NCBI GenBank assembly: GCA_026003835.1
Contig: BPHZ01000007.1
Coordinates: 62,001 to 126,000 of the forward strand
From: Herpetosiphonaceae bacterium
GTDB lineage: Bacteria; Chloroflexota; Chloroflexia; Chloroflexales; Herpetosiphonaceae
Direction: 5' to 3'
DNA length: 64,000 bases
In this document: positions 9,160-18,025 of the stretch, one piece after another
How the letters are laid out: every line of letters begins with the position of its first letter
Numbering within the stretch: the stretch's first letter is position 1
The notes under the pieces: generated by a model
Database searches by the model: none
Seen by the model: the letters and a program-made list of their open reading frames with translations, nothing else
Told to the model about the DNA's origin: nothing
Made by a program: the position numbers and the translations under genes

Positions 9160-9303
9160 CGGCGCGGAGACCCTGCGTTAGTACTCACACCTCCTGATCG
9201 GCGTGCTCCTGCCGGCCTACCCGGTTCGGCGCTGAGATGATGGAGGTGGCGGTGGTCACCCGGCTTTTTTTACTGACCAATTTCAAGGAGGAGTACCCAT
9301 TCC
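9160..9303 (+). promoter_or_regulatory. rpsB 5' leader with U-tract, possible attenuator
   Basis: The leader carries GC-rich segments and then seven T at 9265-9271 immediately before the ribosome binding site AAGGAGGAG (9285-9293). Only weak local hairpins (GGTG...CACC) precede the T run. Many bacteria control rpsB through an S2-binding leader, so regulation here is plausible, but the fold is not clear by eye. Confidence 0.3.
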
Positions 9304-10077
9304 ATGACTCAAACCGGACAGCGAGTAATTTCGATGAAGGCCCTGTTGGAGGCGGGCGTCCACTTCGGACACCAGACCCGGCGCTGGAATCCGAAGATGA
9401 AGCCCTACATCTTCACTGACCGCAACGGTATTCATATTATCGATCTCCAACAGACCATCATCGGCCTTCAGGAAGCCTATCGTTTTATTGTCGACACCGT
9501 TGCCGACGGCGACAAGGTGCTGTTCGTCGGCACAAAGAAGCAGGCACAGGAGATCATCGCCGAAGAGGCGACTCGCGCCGACCAGTACTATGTGAACACA
9601 CGCTGGATGGGCGGCCTGCTGACCAACTTCACGACGATCAAGCGTCGTCTTCAGTACCTGCACGATCTTGAGCAGCGCCGCGACAGCGGTGATTTTGCCA
9701 AGCTGACCAAGGCTGAGGCGCTCAACCTTGAGCGCGAGATTGATCGATTGAACCGTGTCTTCAGCGGCATCAAGACCATGGAGCGTCTGCCCGGCGCGCT
9801 GTTTGTCATCGACCCGCACAAGGAGACGCTGGCCGTCGAAGAGGCGCGCAAGCTGGGCATCCCCATTGTGGCGATGGTGGACACCAACTGTGATCCCGAT
9901 CTCATCGACTTTGTGATCCCGGCAAATGATGATGCTATTCGGGGTATCAGGCTCATCGCCGGCAAGATTGCCGATGCCTGCATTGAGGGGATGAACCGTC
10001 GCCAGTCGCAGGCTGCCGAGGAAGAGGCGTTGGTCGAGACGGCAGGAAAGTACGAGGAAGATGAGGATGAGGCCTAG
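9304..10077 (+). CDS. rpsB: 30S ribosomal protein S2
   Basis: This is the 257-residue small-subunit protein S2. [20 protein letters not shown] near the N-terminus, [33 protein letters not shown] and [12 protein letters not shown] are the family's conserved blocks. The acidic C-terminal tail (EEDEDEA) is a usual extension. ATG 9304 has AAGGAGGAG 10 bases upstream. It leads the rpsB-tsf-pyrH-frr-uppS-cdsA cluster. Its TAG stop sits in the loop of one hairpin, and a second, terminator-like hairpin follows before tsf. Confidence 0.98.
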   Translation: MTQTGQRVISMKALLEAGVHFGHQTRRWNPKMKPYIFTDRNGIHIIDLQQTIIGLQEAYRFIVDTVADGDKVLFVGTKKQAQEIIAEEATRADQYYVNTRWMGGLLTNFTTIKRRLQYLHDLEQRRDSGDFAKLTKAEALNLEREIDRLNRVFSGIKTMERLPGALFVIDPHKETLAVEEARKLGIPIVAMVDTNCDPDLIDFVIPANDDAIRGIRLIAGKIADACIEGMNRRQSQAAEEEALVETAGKYEEDEDEA

Positions 10078-10089
10078 TCCGGCCTCATC
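10066..10089 (+). other. Hairpin around the rpsB stop codon
   Basis: GATGAGGCC (10066-10074) pairs perfectly with GGCCTCATC (10081-10089). The six-base loop begins with the TAG stop of rpsB. It is followed by no T run, so it is more likely a 3'-end or ribosome-release related structure than a classical terminator. Confidence 0.5.
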
Positions 10090-10116
10090 TCAGTGCTACT
10101 GCGCGATTTTGATTCT

Positions 10117-10163
10117 GGAAGACTGGAAGGTTGGCATGCCAGCCTTCCTATCTTCCGGTTTTT
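10117..10163 (+). terminator. Rho-independent terminator/attenuator between rpsB and tsf
   Basis: An outer GGAAGA/TCTTCC stem (10117-10122, 10151-10156), a two-base internal loop and an 11-pair inner stem (10125-10135 with 10138-10148, one G-T pair) form a long hairpin ending in GGTTTTT at 10157-10163. This is a canonical intrinsic terminator inside the operon. It would reduce tsf relative to rpsB unless tsf has its own promoter. Confidence 0.8.
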
Positions 10164-10244
10164 ATGCCTGCATCCATCAGTCTCAGAGTTGGGCAGCCCC
10201 GGCGCGCCGTGTGTTGCCCATATACGTATCCGAGGAGTGAAACG

Positions 10245-10769
10245 GTGACAATTTCAATGGATCAAGTGAAAGAGCTGCGCGAGCGAACCGGCGCAGGTAT
10301 CCTGGAGTGCAAGAAGATCCTTGAGCAGACTGGCGGTGATATGGACAAGGCTATTGCCATTCTGCGCGAGCGGGGTCTGGAGATCGCTGCCAAGAAGGCT
10401 GGTCGAGTTGCGAACGATGGGCGGATTGAGATCTACATGCATCCCGGCAACCGCGTCGCGGCGATGGTCGAACTGAACTGCGAGACCGATTTTGTGGCCC
10501 GGACTGATGATTTTGTTGCGCTGGCGAAAGATATCGCTATGCAGGTTGCGGCGATGAACCCACGCTATGTTCGCCCGGAGGATGTGCCGGCTGAGGAGCG
10601 CGAGAGTGCCGATAACCCCGCGAAGTTCGACGAGGAGTTTGTGCTGCTGTCGCAGCCGTTTGTCCGCAATCCTTCGCAGACGATCGCTCAGAAGATTCAG
10701 GAGACGATCGCGAAGGTTGGAGAGAACATTGTCGTGCGGCGCTTCGTGCGCTACGAAATCGGCGCGTAG
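10245..10769 (+). CDS. tsf: Elongation factor Ts
   Basis: This is a 174-residue guanine nucleotide exchange factor for EF-Tu. The N-terminal UBA-like domain ([19 protein letters not shown]), [14 protein letters not shown], and the core motif [16 protein letters not shown] are clear. The protein lacks the second dimerisation subdomain of the ~280-residue E. coli form and resembles the short type known from Thermus and relatives. GTG 10245 is chosen because GAGGAG (10232-10237) lies 7 bases ahead. An ATG 12 bases later is the alternative. A terminator-like hairpin separates it from rpsB, and another follows its stop. Confidence 0.95.
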   Translation: MTISMDQVKELRERTGAGILECKKILEQTGGDMDKAIAILRERGLEIAAKKAGRVANDGRIEIYMHPGNRVAAMVELNCETDFVARTDDFVALAKDIAMQVAAMNPRYVRPEDVPAEERESADNPAKFDEEFVLLSQPFVRNPSQTIAQKIQETIAKVGENIVVRRFVRYEIGA

Positions 10770-10779
10770 TGGTATCATG

Positions 10780-10809
10780 GCCGGGGCGGATGCCTGCATC
10801 CGCCCCGGC
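10780..10809 (+). terminator. GC-rich hairpin between tsf and pyrH
   Basis: Two 14-base arms (10780-10793 and 10796-10809, GCCGGGGCGGATGC and its complement) are perfectly complementary and almost abut. The stem starts 10 bases after the tsf stop and ends 20 bases before pyrH. There is no T run, so it may act as an RNA processing or stability element, or as a Rho-assisted terminator. Confidence 0.6.
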
Positions 10810-10828
10810 TCCTATCGTGCGAGGACCT

Positions 10829-11572
10829 ATGGAGATCAAGTACCGGCGGATCGTCCTCAAGCTTAGCGGTGAGGCTCTGGCAGGCGAGCGCGGCTTCGGC
10901 ATCGAGCCCGCAGTGCTGGAGTATATCGCGAGCGAGATTAATCGCGTTGTTGCCCTTGGCGTTGAGGTGGCCGTCGTCGTCGGCGGCGGGAATATCTGGC
11001 GGGGAGAGCCGGCGATCGCGGCGGGTATGGACTCGGCCCAGGCACATTACACCGGCATGCTGGCGACGATCATTAATGGCCTGGCGCTCCAGGATGCTCT
11101 TGAGCGGCTTGGCATCGAAACGCGCACGATGACGGCGATCCAGATGCCGGAGGTTGCCGAGCCCTACATCAGGCGTCGTGCTACGCGGCACCTGGAGAAA
11201 GGACGAGTGATTATCCTCGCCGGTGGTACAGGAAATCCGTACTTTACAACCGACTCCGCTGCTGCTCTCCGTGCTGCTGAGATCGATGCTCATGTCATTC
11301 TGATGGCTAAAAACCGTGTCGATGGCATCTACTCCGCTGATCCGCGGCGCGATCCCAACGCGATCAAGTTCGATCGCATTAGCTATATGGAAGCGCTCAA
11401 CCGCGGCTTAACAGTGATGGACAGCACAGCGCTGACGTTCTGCATGGATAACAATATCCCAATCATTGTCTTCGACCTTAACGAGCCAGGCAATATTGAG
11501 CGCATCGTGCGTGGAGAGGCAGTAGGAACGCTCGTCAGCCATAATAACCATGCAGTAGGTCGGGACGGCTAG
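10829..11572 (+). CDS. pyrH: UMP kinase
   Basis: This 247-residue cytoplasmic enzyme phosphorylates UMP to UDP and belongs to the amino-acid-kinase fold. Motifs seen are [13 protein letters not shown] at the N-terminus, [49 protein letters not shown] and [14 protein letters not shown]. The frame is open further upstream, but ATG 10829 gives the family start; GAGGA lies only 3 bases ahead, a short spacing. It lies between tsf and frr, the widely conserved order. Its TAG stop lies in the loop of a hairpin. Confidence 0.97.
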   Translation: MEIKYRRIVLKLSGEALAGERGFGIEPAVLEYIASEINRVVALGVEVAVVVGGGNIWRGEPAIAAGMDSAQAHYTGMLATIINGLALQDALERLGIETRTMTAIQMPEVAEPYIRRRATRHLEKGRVIILAGGTGNPYFTTDSAAALRAAEIDAHVILMAKNRVDGIYSADPRRDPNAIKFDRISYMEALNRGLTVMDSTALTFCMDNNIPIIVFDLNEPGNIERIVRGEAVGTLVSHNNHAVGRDG

Positions 11573-11584
11573 CCAGGCGTCCCG
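11561..11584 (+). other. Hairpin around the pyrH stop codon
   Basis: CGGGACG (11561-11567) pairs with CGTCCCG (11578-11584). The ten-base loop contains the TAG stop (11570-11572) inside a GGCTAGCC palindrome. There is no T run. The next gene, frr, begins 24 bases later, so this is probably not a full terminator. Confidence 0.45.
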
Positions 11585-11607
11585 GCGTAGGCGTAGGAGG
11601 ATGCGCC

Positions 11608-12165
11608 ATGGTAAAGGATGTACTTCGTGACGTCGAAGCACGGATGAAGAAGACTGTTGAGGTGTTGCGCCATACACTGGCGACGATCCGTACCGGTCGA
11701 GCTTCGCCGGCGCTCGTCGAGCATTTGCATGTCGAGTACTACGGCTCTGAGATGCCGCTCAACCAGCTGGCGAATATCAGCGCACCCGAACCCCGTCTGC
11801 TGACCATCCAGCCTTGGGATATGGGTGCAGTCAAAGCCATTGAAAAGGCGATCCAACAGTCGGACCTGGGAATCAATCCCTCCAGCGATGGTCGTGTTAT
11901 TCGACTGGCTATCCCGCCGCTAACTCAGGAGCGGCGCAAGGAGCTGGTGAAGATGGTCAAGGCACGCGTAGAGGAGAGCAAAGTTGCCCTGCGCAATGTG
12001 CGCCGTGAAGGGCAGGACCAGCTCAAGAAGCTTGAGAGTGAGAAGCAGATCTCCGAAGATGAGCTGAAGCGTGCGCTCGACAAGCTCCAAGAGTTGACCG
12101 AGCGCTATCAGAAGGAACTCGATGCAACAGGGGCTACGAAAGAAGCCGAAATTATGGAGGTCTGA
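11608..12165 (+). CDS. frr: Ribosome recycling factor
   Basis: This 185-residue factor splits post-termination ribosomes together with EF-G. The sequence spans both domains: the helical bundle ([21 protein letters not shown]-terminal [20 protein letters not shown]) and the beta domain with [42 protein letters not shown] is the standard hinge region. Length is exactly typical. AGGAGG lies about 8 bases before ATG 11608. uppS follows after 14 bases. Confidence 0.97.
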   Translation: MVKDVLRDVEARMKKTVEVLRHTLATIRTGRASPALVEHLHVEYYGSEMPLNQLANISAPEPRLLTIQPWDMGAVKAIEKAIQQSDLGINPSSDGRVIRLAIPPLTQERRKELVKMVKARVEESKVALRNVRREGQDQLKKLESEKQISEDELKRALDKLQELTERYQKELDATGATKEAEIMEV

Positions 12166-12179
12166 TCGGAGCGCCAACA

Positions 12180-12899
12180 GTGGCTAATGGCGAGTTAGTA
12201 CAAGGCGGTGTGCCTCAGCACATCGCGATCATTATGGATGGAAACGGCCGCTGGGCCCAGCGGCGCGGACTGCCGCGCCTGGCAGGACACCGGGCAGGCA
12301 CGCTCAACATCAAGCATATTGTCCGCGAATGTATCGCTTTGCGCGTACCGTACCTCACCCTCTATGCCTTTTCAACGGAGAACTGGAACCGTCCGTCCTG
12401 GGAGGTGCGTGGGCTGATGCGTATCCTCTCGGAATTTCTTGACCGGGAGCTGCGTGAGCTGCATGCGGACGGTGTCCATCTGCGTCACCTGGGTGAGCTG
12501 GACGGCGTAGAGCCGGCATTGCAAAAGCGTGTTCGCAGTGCTATCGATCTCACCAGGAATAATACGGCAATTACACTTGCGGTCGCCTTTAACTATGGTG
12601 GGCGAGCCGATATCGTGCGCGCGGTGAGGCGTATTGTCGAGAGCGGTATTCCTGCCCAAGAGGTTACGGAGCAGACGATCAGCGAGCATCTCTACACTGT
12701 GGGCATGCCTGATCCCGATCTCATCATTCGGACAAGCGGTGAGTGGCGGCTGAGTAATTTCCTGATCTGGCAGGCAGCCTACAGCGAGTACTGGACGACG
12801 CCGATCCTCTGGCCGGATTTTACACCTCAGGATCTGCGCAGGGCAGTGGCGGACTACGGCCAGCGTGAACGACGCTTCGGTGCCCGCCCGGAGGGTTAG
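12180..12899 (+). CDS. uppS: Isoprenyl transferase (undecaprenyl diphosphate synthase)
   Basis: This 239-residue cis-prenyltransferase makes the lipid carrier for cell wall synthesis. The catalytic block [16 protein letters not shown] carries the Mg-binding Asp. [25 protein letters not shown], and the C-terminal [35 protein letters not shown] are diagnostic. The start is GTG 12180 with GGAG 8 bases ahead. Its 3' end carries the ribosome binding site of cdsA, so the two genes are coupled. Confidence 0.96.
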   Translation: MANGELVQGGVPQHIAIIMDGNGRWAQRRGLPRLAGHRAGTLNIKHIVRECIALRVPYLTLYAFSTENWNRPSWEVRGLMRILSEFLDRELRELHADGVHLRHLGELDGVEPALQKRVRSAIDLTRNNTAITLAVAFNYGGRADIVRAVRRIVESGIPAQEVTEQTISEHLYTVGMPDPDLIIRTSGEWRLSNFLIWQAAYSEYWTTPILWPDFTPQDLRRAVADYGQRERRFGARPEG

Positions 12900-12903
12900 A
12901 CGT

Positions 12904-13746
12904 TTGCTCCAGCGTATCATCAGCGCTCTCGTCCTTGCTCCGCTGGTGCTGCTTATTGTCTGGGCCGGGCAGCCGTGGACGACCATTGTGGTTGCTGCGG
13001 CTGTCGTTATCTCTGTCCGCGAGATCTCCTGTATCTTTGCAGCTGCCGGTCATCACCCCCGCCGCACCAGCTATGTTGCTGCCCTGGGTTTCCTCGCTGC
13101 CGCAGTGCTCGATCGGTATAGCGCGATCGATCTTGCCGGCGTAGCGCTGGCCGGGGCTGTGCTGCTGACACTGGTGGCAGAGCTTGCGCGCGCCGACCGG
13201 AGCGACTCGTTGCGATCATGGGCGCTGACCCTGGCCGGCGCCGTCTATGCCGGCTGGCTGCTCTGCTACTTTATTCTCCTGCGAGATCTGTCAGCTCCGC
13301 CGCTGCGCTCCCACCCCCTTTCAGCGCTGGCAATCGAGCCGGGAGCAGCCTGGGTGTATCTGGTCTTTGCTGTGACATGGGCTTCGGATACGGGCGCGTA
13401 CTTCGCTGGCCGGGCGTTGGGCCGCCACCATATGGCGCCGCAGCTAAGTCCCAAAAAGACGTGGGAGGGCTTTGCCGGTGGGCTGCTCGCCAGTGTGGGT
13501 GCGGGTATTGGTATGGTTCCGCTGCTCGGCCTGCCGGTAAGCCTGCTCGCTGGTGCGCTGCTCGGCCTGCTCGGCGGGATCTTCGGCACACTCGGCGACC
13601 TGGCTGAGTCCCTGCTTAAGCGCCAGGCGGGCGTCAAAGACTCGGGAGCGCTTATCCCCGGCCACGGCGGTCTCCTCGACCGGATTGACTCAATGCTCTT
13701 TACCGGCCCCGTGCTCTACTACGCGATCCTGCTGCTTACCAGCTGA
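12904..13746 (+). CDS. cdsA: Phosphatidate cytidylyltransferase
   Basis: This membrane enzyme forms CDP-diacylglycerol from phosphatidate and CTP for phospholipid synthesis. It is about 280 residues with seven or eight hydrophobic helices. The signature is complete: SPKKTWEGFAGG, then GDLAESLLKRQAGVKDSG, then PGHGGLLDRIDS near the C-terminus. The frame is open from GTG 12865 inside uppS, but GGAGGG at 12890-12895 points to TTG 12904, eight bases downstream. GTG 12865 remains possible. It is the last gene of the cluster; dxr and rseP, often next in other bacteria, are not here. Confidence 0.93.
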   Translation: MLQRIISALVLAPLVLLIVWAGQPWTTIVVAAAVVISVREISCIFAAAGHHPRRTSYVAALGFLAAAVLDRYSAIDLAGVALAGAVLLTLVAELARADRSDSLRSWALTLAGAVYAGWLLCYFILLRDLSAPPLRSHPLSALAIEPGAAWVYLVFAVTWASDTGAYFAGRALGRHHMAPQLSPKKTWEGFAGGLLASVGAGIGMVPLLGLPVSLLAGALLGLLGGIFGTLGDLAESLLKRQAGVKDSGALIPGHGGLLDRIDSMLFTGPVLYYAILLLTS

Positions 13747-13819
13747 GCGGATAAACGATCAACGGCGCCCAGCCGATACAATGGGTAAATGTGTGTAGAG
13801 ACGCGCAGCCGCCAGTTTC

Positions 13820-14320
13820 TTACGCGCCGCGCTTTGCGCGCCATGCGGCGATGGCGCGCTGGTGGAGGTGGAACGAGAGAGGCGGCAGCTCATCCAGCGG
13901 CACAAAGGCAGCGGCGATCGCATCATCGCCGGGCGTGGGATCGGTATCGGCGAGCGGCTCGCCGGTGTAAACCAGAAAGATACCGCCGCCGCGTGGATCA
14001 TCATCGTAGGTATAGATATCGAGCAGCCCGGTGATGGTGATAGTAATACCCGTCTCCTCGGCCACCTCACGGATAGCGGCATCTTTGGGGTGCTCGCCGG
14101 GATCGACAAAGCCGCAGGGCGGGCACCACTGACCCTGGCCGGGATTGTAGCGGCGCTGGACAAGCAGCAGTCGCCCCTGGTGCTCGACAAGCACGCCCAC
14201 CGTCACTTTCGGGTCGCGGAAGAAGATCTGGCCGCAGCGCTCGCAAACTGGTCGCTCGCGATCGTGGACAAACTGGGTGCGCATTGGTCCAGCACACGTA
14301 GGGCAGAAATTAATCTGCAC
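13820..14320 (-). CDS. Nudix hydrolase with N-terminal zinc ribbon
   Basis: This is a 166-residue hydrolase of nucleoside-diphosphate-linked compounds. An N-terminal zinc ribbon (CPTC...CERCGQIFF, residues 6-28) precedes the Nudix fold. The Nudix box is intact (GFVDPGEHPKDAAIREVAEE, followed by TGI). The ribbon-Nudix order recalls NADH pyrophosphatase (NudC), but the protein is shorter and lacks NudC's N-terminal domain. The start is GTG with GAGGAGG 6 bases ahead. It is 20 bases upstream of the beta-lactamase-like gene, same strand, possibly co-transcribed. Substrate unknown. Confidence 0.88.
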   Translation of the reverse strand: MQINFCPTCAGPMRTQFVHDRERPVCERCGQIFFRDPKVTVGVLVEHQGRLLLVQRRYNPGQGQWCPPCGFVDPGEHPKDAAIREVAEETGITITITGLLDIYTYDDDPRGGGIFLVYTGEPLADTDPTPGDDAIAAAFVPLDELPPLSFHLHQRAIAAWRAKRGA

Positions 14321-14340
14321 ACTGACCTCCTCGCCGTTGT

Positions 14341-15867
14341 CTATGGCCCGTTCCCCTCCGTGCCGGCGATCATCGTGGGATGGAAGGCGCTGTAGAGCGT
14401 TCGAGCGATGGAAGCGATCAGCGGATCGCTGATGGACTCCGGTATATACTCGTCATATTCGTCGGACCAGATCCAGATAGCGAAGATCAGCGCCTCATCC
14501 CCGCTGCCCACGATGCCGACATCCGCCCGTGTATCATCGATCCAGCCGCTTTTGTGCGCGACGCGCACGCCCTCGGGCACACCAGCCACAATTTTGCTGC
14601 GGTCGCCGGCACGCTCCATGAGTGCCAGGATCTCTTCACAGCGTTCCGCAGTCATCTGGCTGTAATACTCCAACAAGAGACCATGCCCATTGGCACATTG
14701 CCCAATCTGCAAAACCAGACGTGCCATCTCGGCGGGCGTTGTCTGCAAGTAGGGATCGGGTTTGGTGTAGGGCGGCTCGCCCTTATTCTCCGGGATATCC
14801 AGCGAGTCCGGATCGATACTGCTGCCGACAGACTCATAGGGAGCCAGCATGTAGGTATGCGTCAGACCAAGCCGGCGCAGAGTCTCATGCATCGCTCTGA
14901 GGCCGAGCAGCGGGTTGGCACTGCCGTGCTCCGCTTTGCCGATAGCGACCAGGAGATTATTCGATAGCTTATTATCACTATTGACGATCATCTCCTCCAT
15001 CCACGTGATCTGTTGCCTAGTGAAACGTTCAAGGCTTAGATAGCTTTGTAGCAAGATAGCGATCTTCATGGTGCTGGCGCCGGAGAAGATCGTATTGGCG
15101 TTGTAGGAGAAGAGTCGATTTCCCTTGAGATCGCTGGCGTAGATCCCGATAACGCCGTCGAAGCTCTCAATCAACGGCTGTAGAGCCGTCAGGATCTGCT
15201 CCTCGCTGGGTGGTAAGGTATCTTCCACTATGCGTGTCGGCAGTGTCACGCGACGATTTGCATCCGGCGACTGGAGCCGACCTATAAGACGCTCGATAGA
15301 GGCATCGATATCCAGTTCAACGCCGGGAGTGATCACAAAGGTCTGATGCTGTGGGTCGATAGTGAGCAGCGGCGGTCGTCTGACCTCAGCGGCAAGCCTG
15401 ACGACAACATCAGCGATCGTCTCACGATCGAGGGAGAGCTGGATCGGAAAATGGTATGGCCTATCGGCAGCAGAGCGCTTTATTGCGTCCTGGGCCTGGG
15501 CGACGATATCCGCGGCTGAGAGGCGGATACCAAGCTCCTCAGGATAGAGGATCGTCGTCTCTTCACCAGCTACGACGCGCAGGGGCAGTAGAAAGGGTGC
15601 AATAGCGCTCTCAACCCGGCGGATCGCATGTTCGGGAGTGAGGCCACCCACATCTTTCCCCGCAATAATCGTCCCCTTCGGAAATGTCCAGATCTCAGGC
15701 GTCGGTGTAGCGGCAGGCGTCGGCGTGCTGGTGGGCATTGGGCTGGCGGCAGCCAGCGCCTCCGGCGTGGGGAGCATCGAGGCCGGCGCTGCCGTAGGTT
15801 CAGGAAGACCTAAAGAGATTATTGTGATAATAAACACAAAAAGGGCTGCAATGATCCATTTGCGCAT
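14341..15867 (-). CDS. Membrane-anchored class A beta-lactamase-like protein with peptidoglycan-binding domain
   Basis: This is a 508-residue exported protein. A signal anchor lies at residues 4-20, followed by a Pro/Thr/Ala-rich linker. A VanW-associated PG_binding_4-like domain (about 60-215) and a class A beta-lactamase-type serine hydrolase domain (about 225-500) come next. The catalytic motifs are all present: S265-T-M-K, S297-D-N and K439-S-G. The spacing fits the fold, so the active site looks intact. Activity could be beta-lactam hydrolysis or, more likely with this wall-binding extension, cell-wall remodelling. ATG 15867 is preferred to the longer frame because the signal anchor begins there. 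A good promoter lies upstream. Confidence 0.85.
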   Translation of the reverse strand: MRKWIIAALFVFIITIISLGLPEPTAAPASMLPTPEALAAASPMPTSTPTPAATPTPEIWTFPKGTIIAGKDVGGLTPEHAIRRVESAIAPFLLPLRVVAGEETTILYPEELGIRLSAADIVAQAQDAIKRSAADRPYHFPIQLSLDRETIADVVVRLAAEVRRPPLLTIDPQHQTFVITPGVELDIDASIERLIGRLQSPDANRRVTLPTRIVEDTLPPSEEQILTALQPLIESFDGVIGIYASDLKGNRLFSYNANTIFSGASTMKIAILLQSYLSLERFTRQQITWMEEMIVNSDNKLSNNLLVAIGKAEHGSANPLLGLRAMHETLRRLGLTHTYMLAPYESVGSSIDPDSLDIPENKGEPPYTKPDPYLQTTPAEMARLVLQIGQCANGHGLLLEYYSQMTAERCEEILALMERAGDRSKIVAGVPEGVRVAHKSGWIDDTRADVGIVGSGDEALIFAIWIWSDEYDEYIPESISDPLIASIARTLYSAFHPTMIAGTEGNGP

Positions 15868-15959
15868 CGAGGCAAAGCCTTTCTTCCAACGTAGTAGCGA
15901 GTAGCCATCACATAGGTGGTGAATGTGATTTCCACTCATTCAAGCTTAAATGCGCGTTC

Positions 15960-15988
15960 AGTATACTCCTATGGCGGCGATCAGGCAA
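15960..15988 (-). promoter_or_regulatory. Promoter of the beta-lactamase-like gene
   Basis: On the minus strand TTGCCT (15988-15983), a 17-base spacer and TATACT (15965-15960) form a sigma70-type promoter. The implied leader to ATG 15867 is about 85 bases. Confidence 0.6.
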
Positions 15989-16287
15989 TTTTGACGCCGG
16001 TGGCGATAGTCTTTGCACTCGTGCTGCGAGCCTGCATTATGACCCGTTGTAGTTAATACTGGCGGTCTTAACCTTTGAGAAGGGCATTTTCGGGAAACCC
16101 TCTCCTGCCGGGTGCCGGCGCGTAAGCAAGTGCCGATTGTACCACATGCTCTCGTGGCGTCGATCTTGCTGACAGTTGAGCGGTTCGTATCTGCGCCACG
16201 CGTAGTTCCAGCCAACCCATCGATCACATCCAGGCGCTCCTCGATGGTGGAAGATAGAGAAACAGAACGAGGGGGAAAAGCACCATA
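15989..16287. other. Intergenic region between divergent genes
   Basis: About 300 bases separate the beta-lactamase-like promoter from glpD. A TTGACG at 15990 lacks a convincing -10 partner. I see no gene, no clear operator and no terminator here. The glpD promoter must lie in it, but I cannot place it. Confidence 0.4.
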
Positions 16288-17862
16288 ATGGACCGCCCTG
16301 ATCTTCTGACGCAGGTCCGTGAGACATCCCAGTGGGATGTTATCATCATTGGCGGCGGCGCTACAGGTCTTGGCACGGCTGTCGATGCGGCATCCCGCGG
16401 CTATCGGACCCTGCTGCTCGAAGGGCATGATTTTGCCAAAGGCACCTCCAGCCGCAGCACCAAACTGGTCCATGGTGGTGTACGCTACCTGGCTCAAGGG
16501 AATATATCGCTGGTCCGCGAGGCGTTGCACGAGCGCGGCCTGCTGCACCGTAACGCCCCACACTTGACTCGCGCCATCCCCTTTGTCATCCCGGCCTATC
16601 GCTGGTATGACCGACCCTACTATGGTCTAGGGCTCAAGGTCTACGACCTGCTGGCTGGACGGCTGGGGATTGGCTCCACCAAGATTATCTCACGTGAGGG
16701 GGCGTTATCGCTTGTGCCAACGCTTGAGCCGACAAACCTCCGCGGCGGCATTGTCTACTACGACGGTCAGTTCGACGACGCCCGACTTGCCATCACACTC
16801 TTGAGGACGATATTTGGCCTGGGGGGGATCGCGCTCAACTACATGCCCGTCACAGGCTTTCTAAAGCAGAGTGGCCGTATCTCAGGCGTCATGGCTCGTG
16901 ACGTTGAAACAGACGAGGAATTTACCGTGACCGGCAGGGTCGTGATCAATGCCACCGGGGTATTTGTAGACGATCTGCGGCGGTTGGATGACCCCCAATC
17001 GGCGCCGATGCTGGCGGTCAGCCAGGGATCGCACCTTGTCCTGGACCGTTCGTTTCTACCCGGCGATAGCGCAATGCTCATTCCGCGCACCGAGGATGGA
17101 CGTGTCCTCTTTGTCATCCCGTGGCACAATCGGGCGCTTGTAGGAACAACGGACATTCCCCTGCGTTCTGTCTCACTGGAGCCACACCCGATGGAGGACG
17201 AGATCGAATTTCTCCTGAGCCATACCGCGCGCTATTTGAGCAAGGATCCGCATCCAGGCGACATCTTGAGTATGTTTGCGGGACTGCGTCCATTAGTCAG
17301 AGGGGGCGATGACCAGAGTACGGCGGCACTCTCGCGCGATCATACGATCGTGGTTGCGTCCTCGGGTCTGGTAACGATTACCGGGGGCAAGTGGACGACC
17401 TACCGTCGGATGGCGGAGGACACTATCAATCGGGCCGCCGAGGTTGCAGGACTGCCTATCCGTCCATCGCCCACAAAAACACTCAAGCTGCATGGGTGGG
17501 AGCCGGAACCAGCGCCAGAACCTCTCGGCGTGTATGGCTCCGATATGCCGCTGCTGAGAAAGCTGATGGAAGAACAGCCCGGCCTGGATCGTCCACTGCA
17601 TCCCCGCCTGCCCTACCTCGCTGGCGAAATTGTTTGGGCAGCCCGCCATGAGCTGGCGCGGACAGTTGAGGATGTTTTATCGCGGCGCACCCGAGCGCTG
17701 CTGCTCGATGCACGGGCAAGCCAGGAGGCCGCGCCACTGGCGGCGGAGTTGCTGGGCCGCGAGCTGGGTCGGGATCACGTTTGGCAGCAGGAGCAAGTAG
17801 AGCAGTTCTCCTTGCTGGCGCGCCGCTATGTACTGGACTCGTCTGGCCGGGGCAGCGTCTGA
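16288..17862 (+). CDS. glpD: FAD-dependent glycerol-3-phosphate dehydrogenase
   Basis: This 524-residue, membrane-associated flavoprotein oxidises glycerol 3-phosphate to dihydroxyacetone phosphate and passes electrons to quinone. The Rossmann motif IIIGGGATGLGTAVDAASRG is followed by DFAKGTSSRSTKLVHGGVRY and LVREALHERGLL, all signatures of the family. Later blocks include YYDGQFDDARL, VGTTDIPL, AGLRPLVR and TITGGKWTTYRRMAED. The C-terminal helical domain is present. It is the first gene of a glycerol cluster with glpF and glpK on the same strand. Confidence 0.95.
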   Translation: MDRPDLLTQVRETSQWDVIIIGGGATGLGTAVDAASRGYRTLLLEGHDFAKGTSSRSTKLVHGGVRYLAQGNISLVREALHERGLLHRNAPHLTRAIPFVIPAYRWYDRPYYGLGLKVYDLLAGRLGIGSTKIISREGALSLVPTLEPTNLRGGIVYYDGQFDDARLAITLLRTIFGLGGIALNYMPVTGFLKQSGRISGVMARDVETDEEFTVTGRVVINATGVFVDDLRRLDDPQSAPMLAVSQGSHLVLDRSFLPGDSAMLIPRTEDGRVLFVIPWHNRALVGTTDIPLRSVSLEPHPMEDEIEFLLSHTARYLSKDPHPGDILSMFAGLRPLVRGGDDQSTAALSRDHTIVVASSGLVTITGGKWTTYRRMAEDTINRAAEVAGLPIRPSPTKTLKLHGWEPEPAPEPLGVYGSDMPLLRKLMEEQPGLDRPLHPRLPYLAGEIVWAARHELARTVEDVLSRRTRALLLDARASQEAAPLAAELLGRELGRDHVWQQEQVEQFSLLARRYVLDSSGRGSV

Positions 17863-18025
17863 CGACGACAGCTTTGCTGTAAGGTTGGATGAACTTCTCT
17901 GTGATACAGGAGGGCTTAAAGAATCAATCCTGTCCCAAGCAGGAAGGTCTTAGGAATGCGCACATCAGCCGGACAACTCTCAGGATTTCGGTACTCTTTT
18001 CAGGGTGTTGGAAGGAGGTAGTCTG

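Noticed and set aside
17863..18025. ACTCTCAGG at 17976-17984 ahead of glpF, reminiscent of a glycine riboswitch 3' half.
   Set aside because: The matching 5' GGAGAG-type arm, the GGACAGAG tail and a glycine-related gene are absent; only one short string matches.
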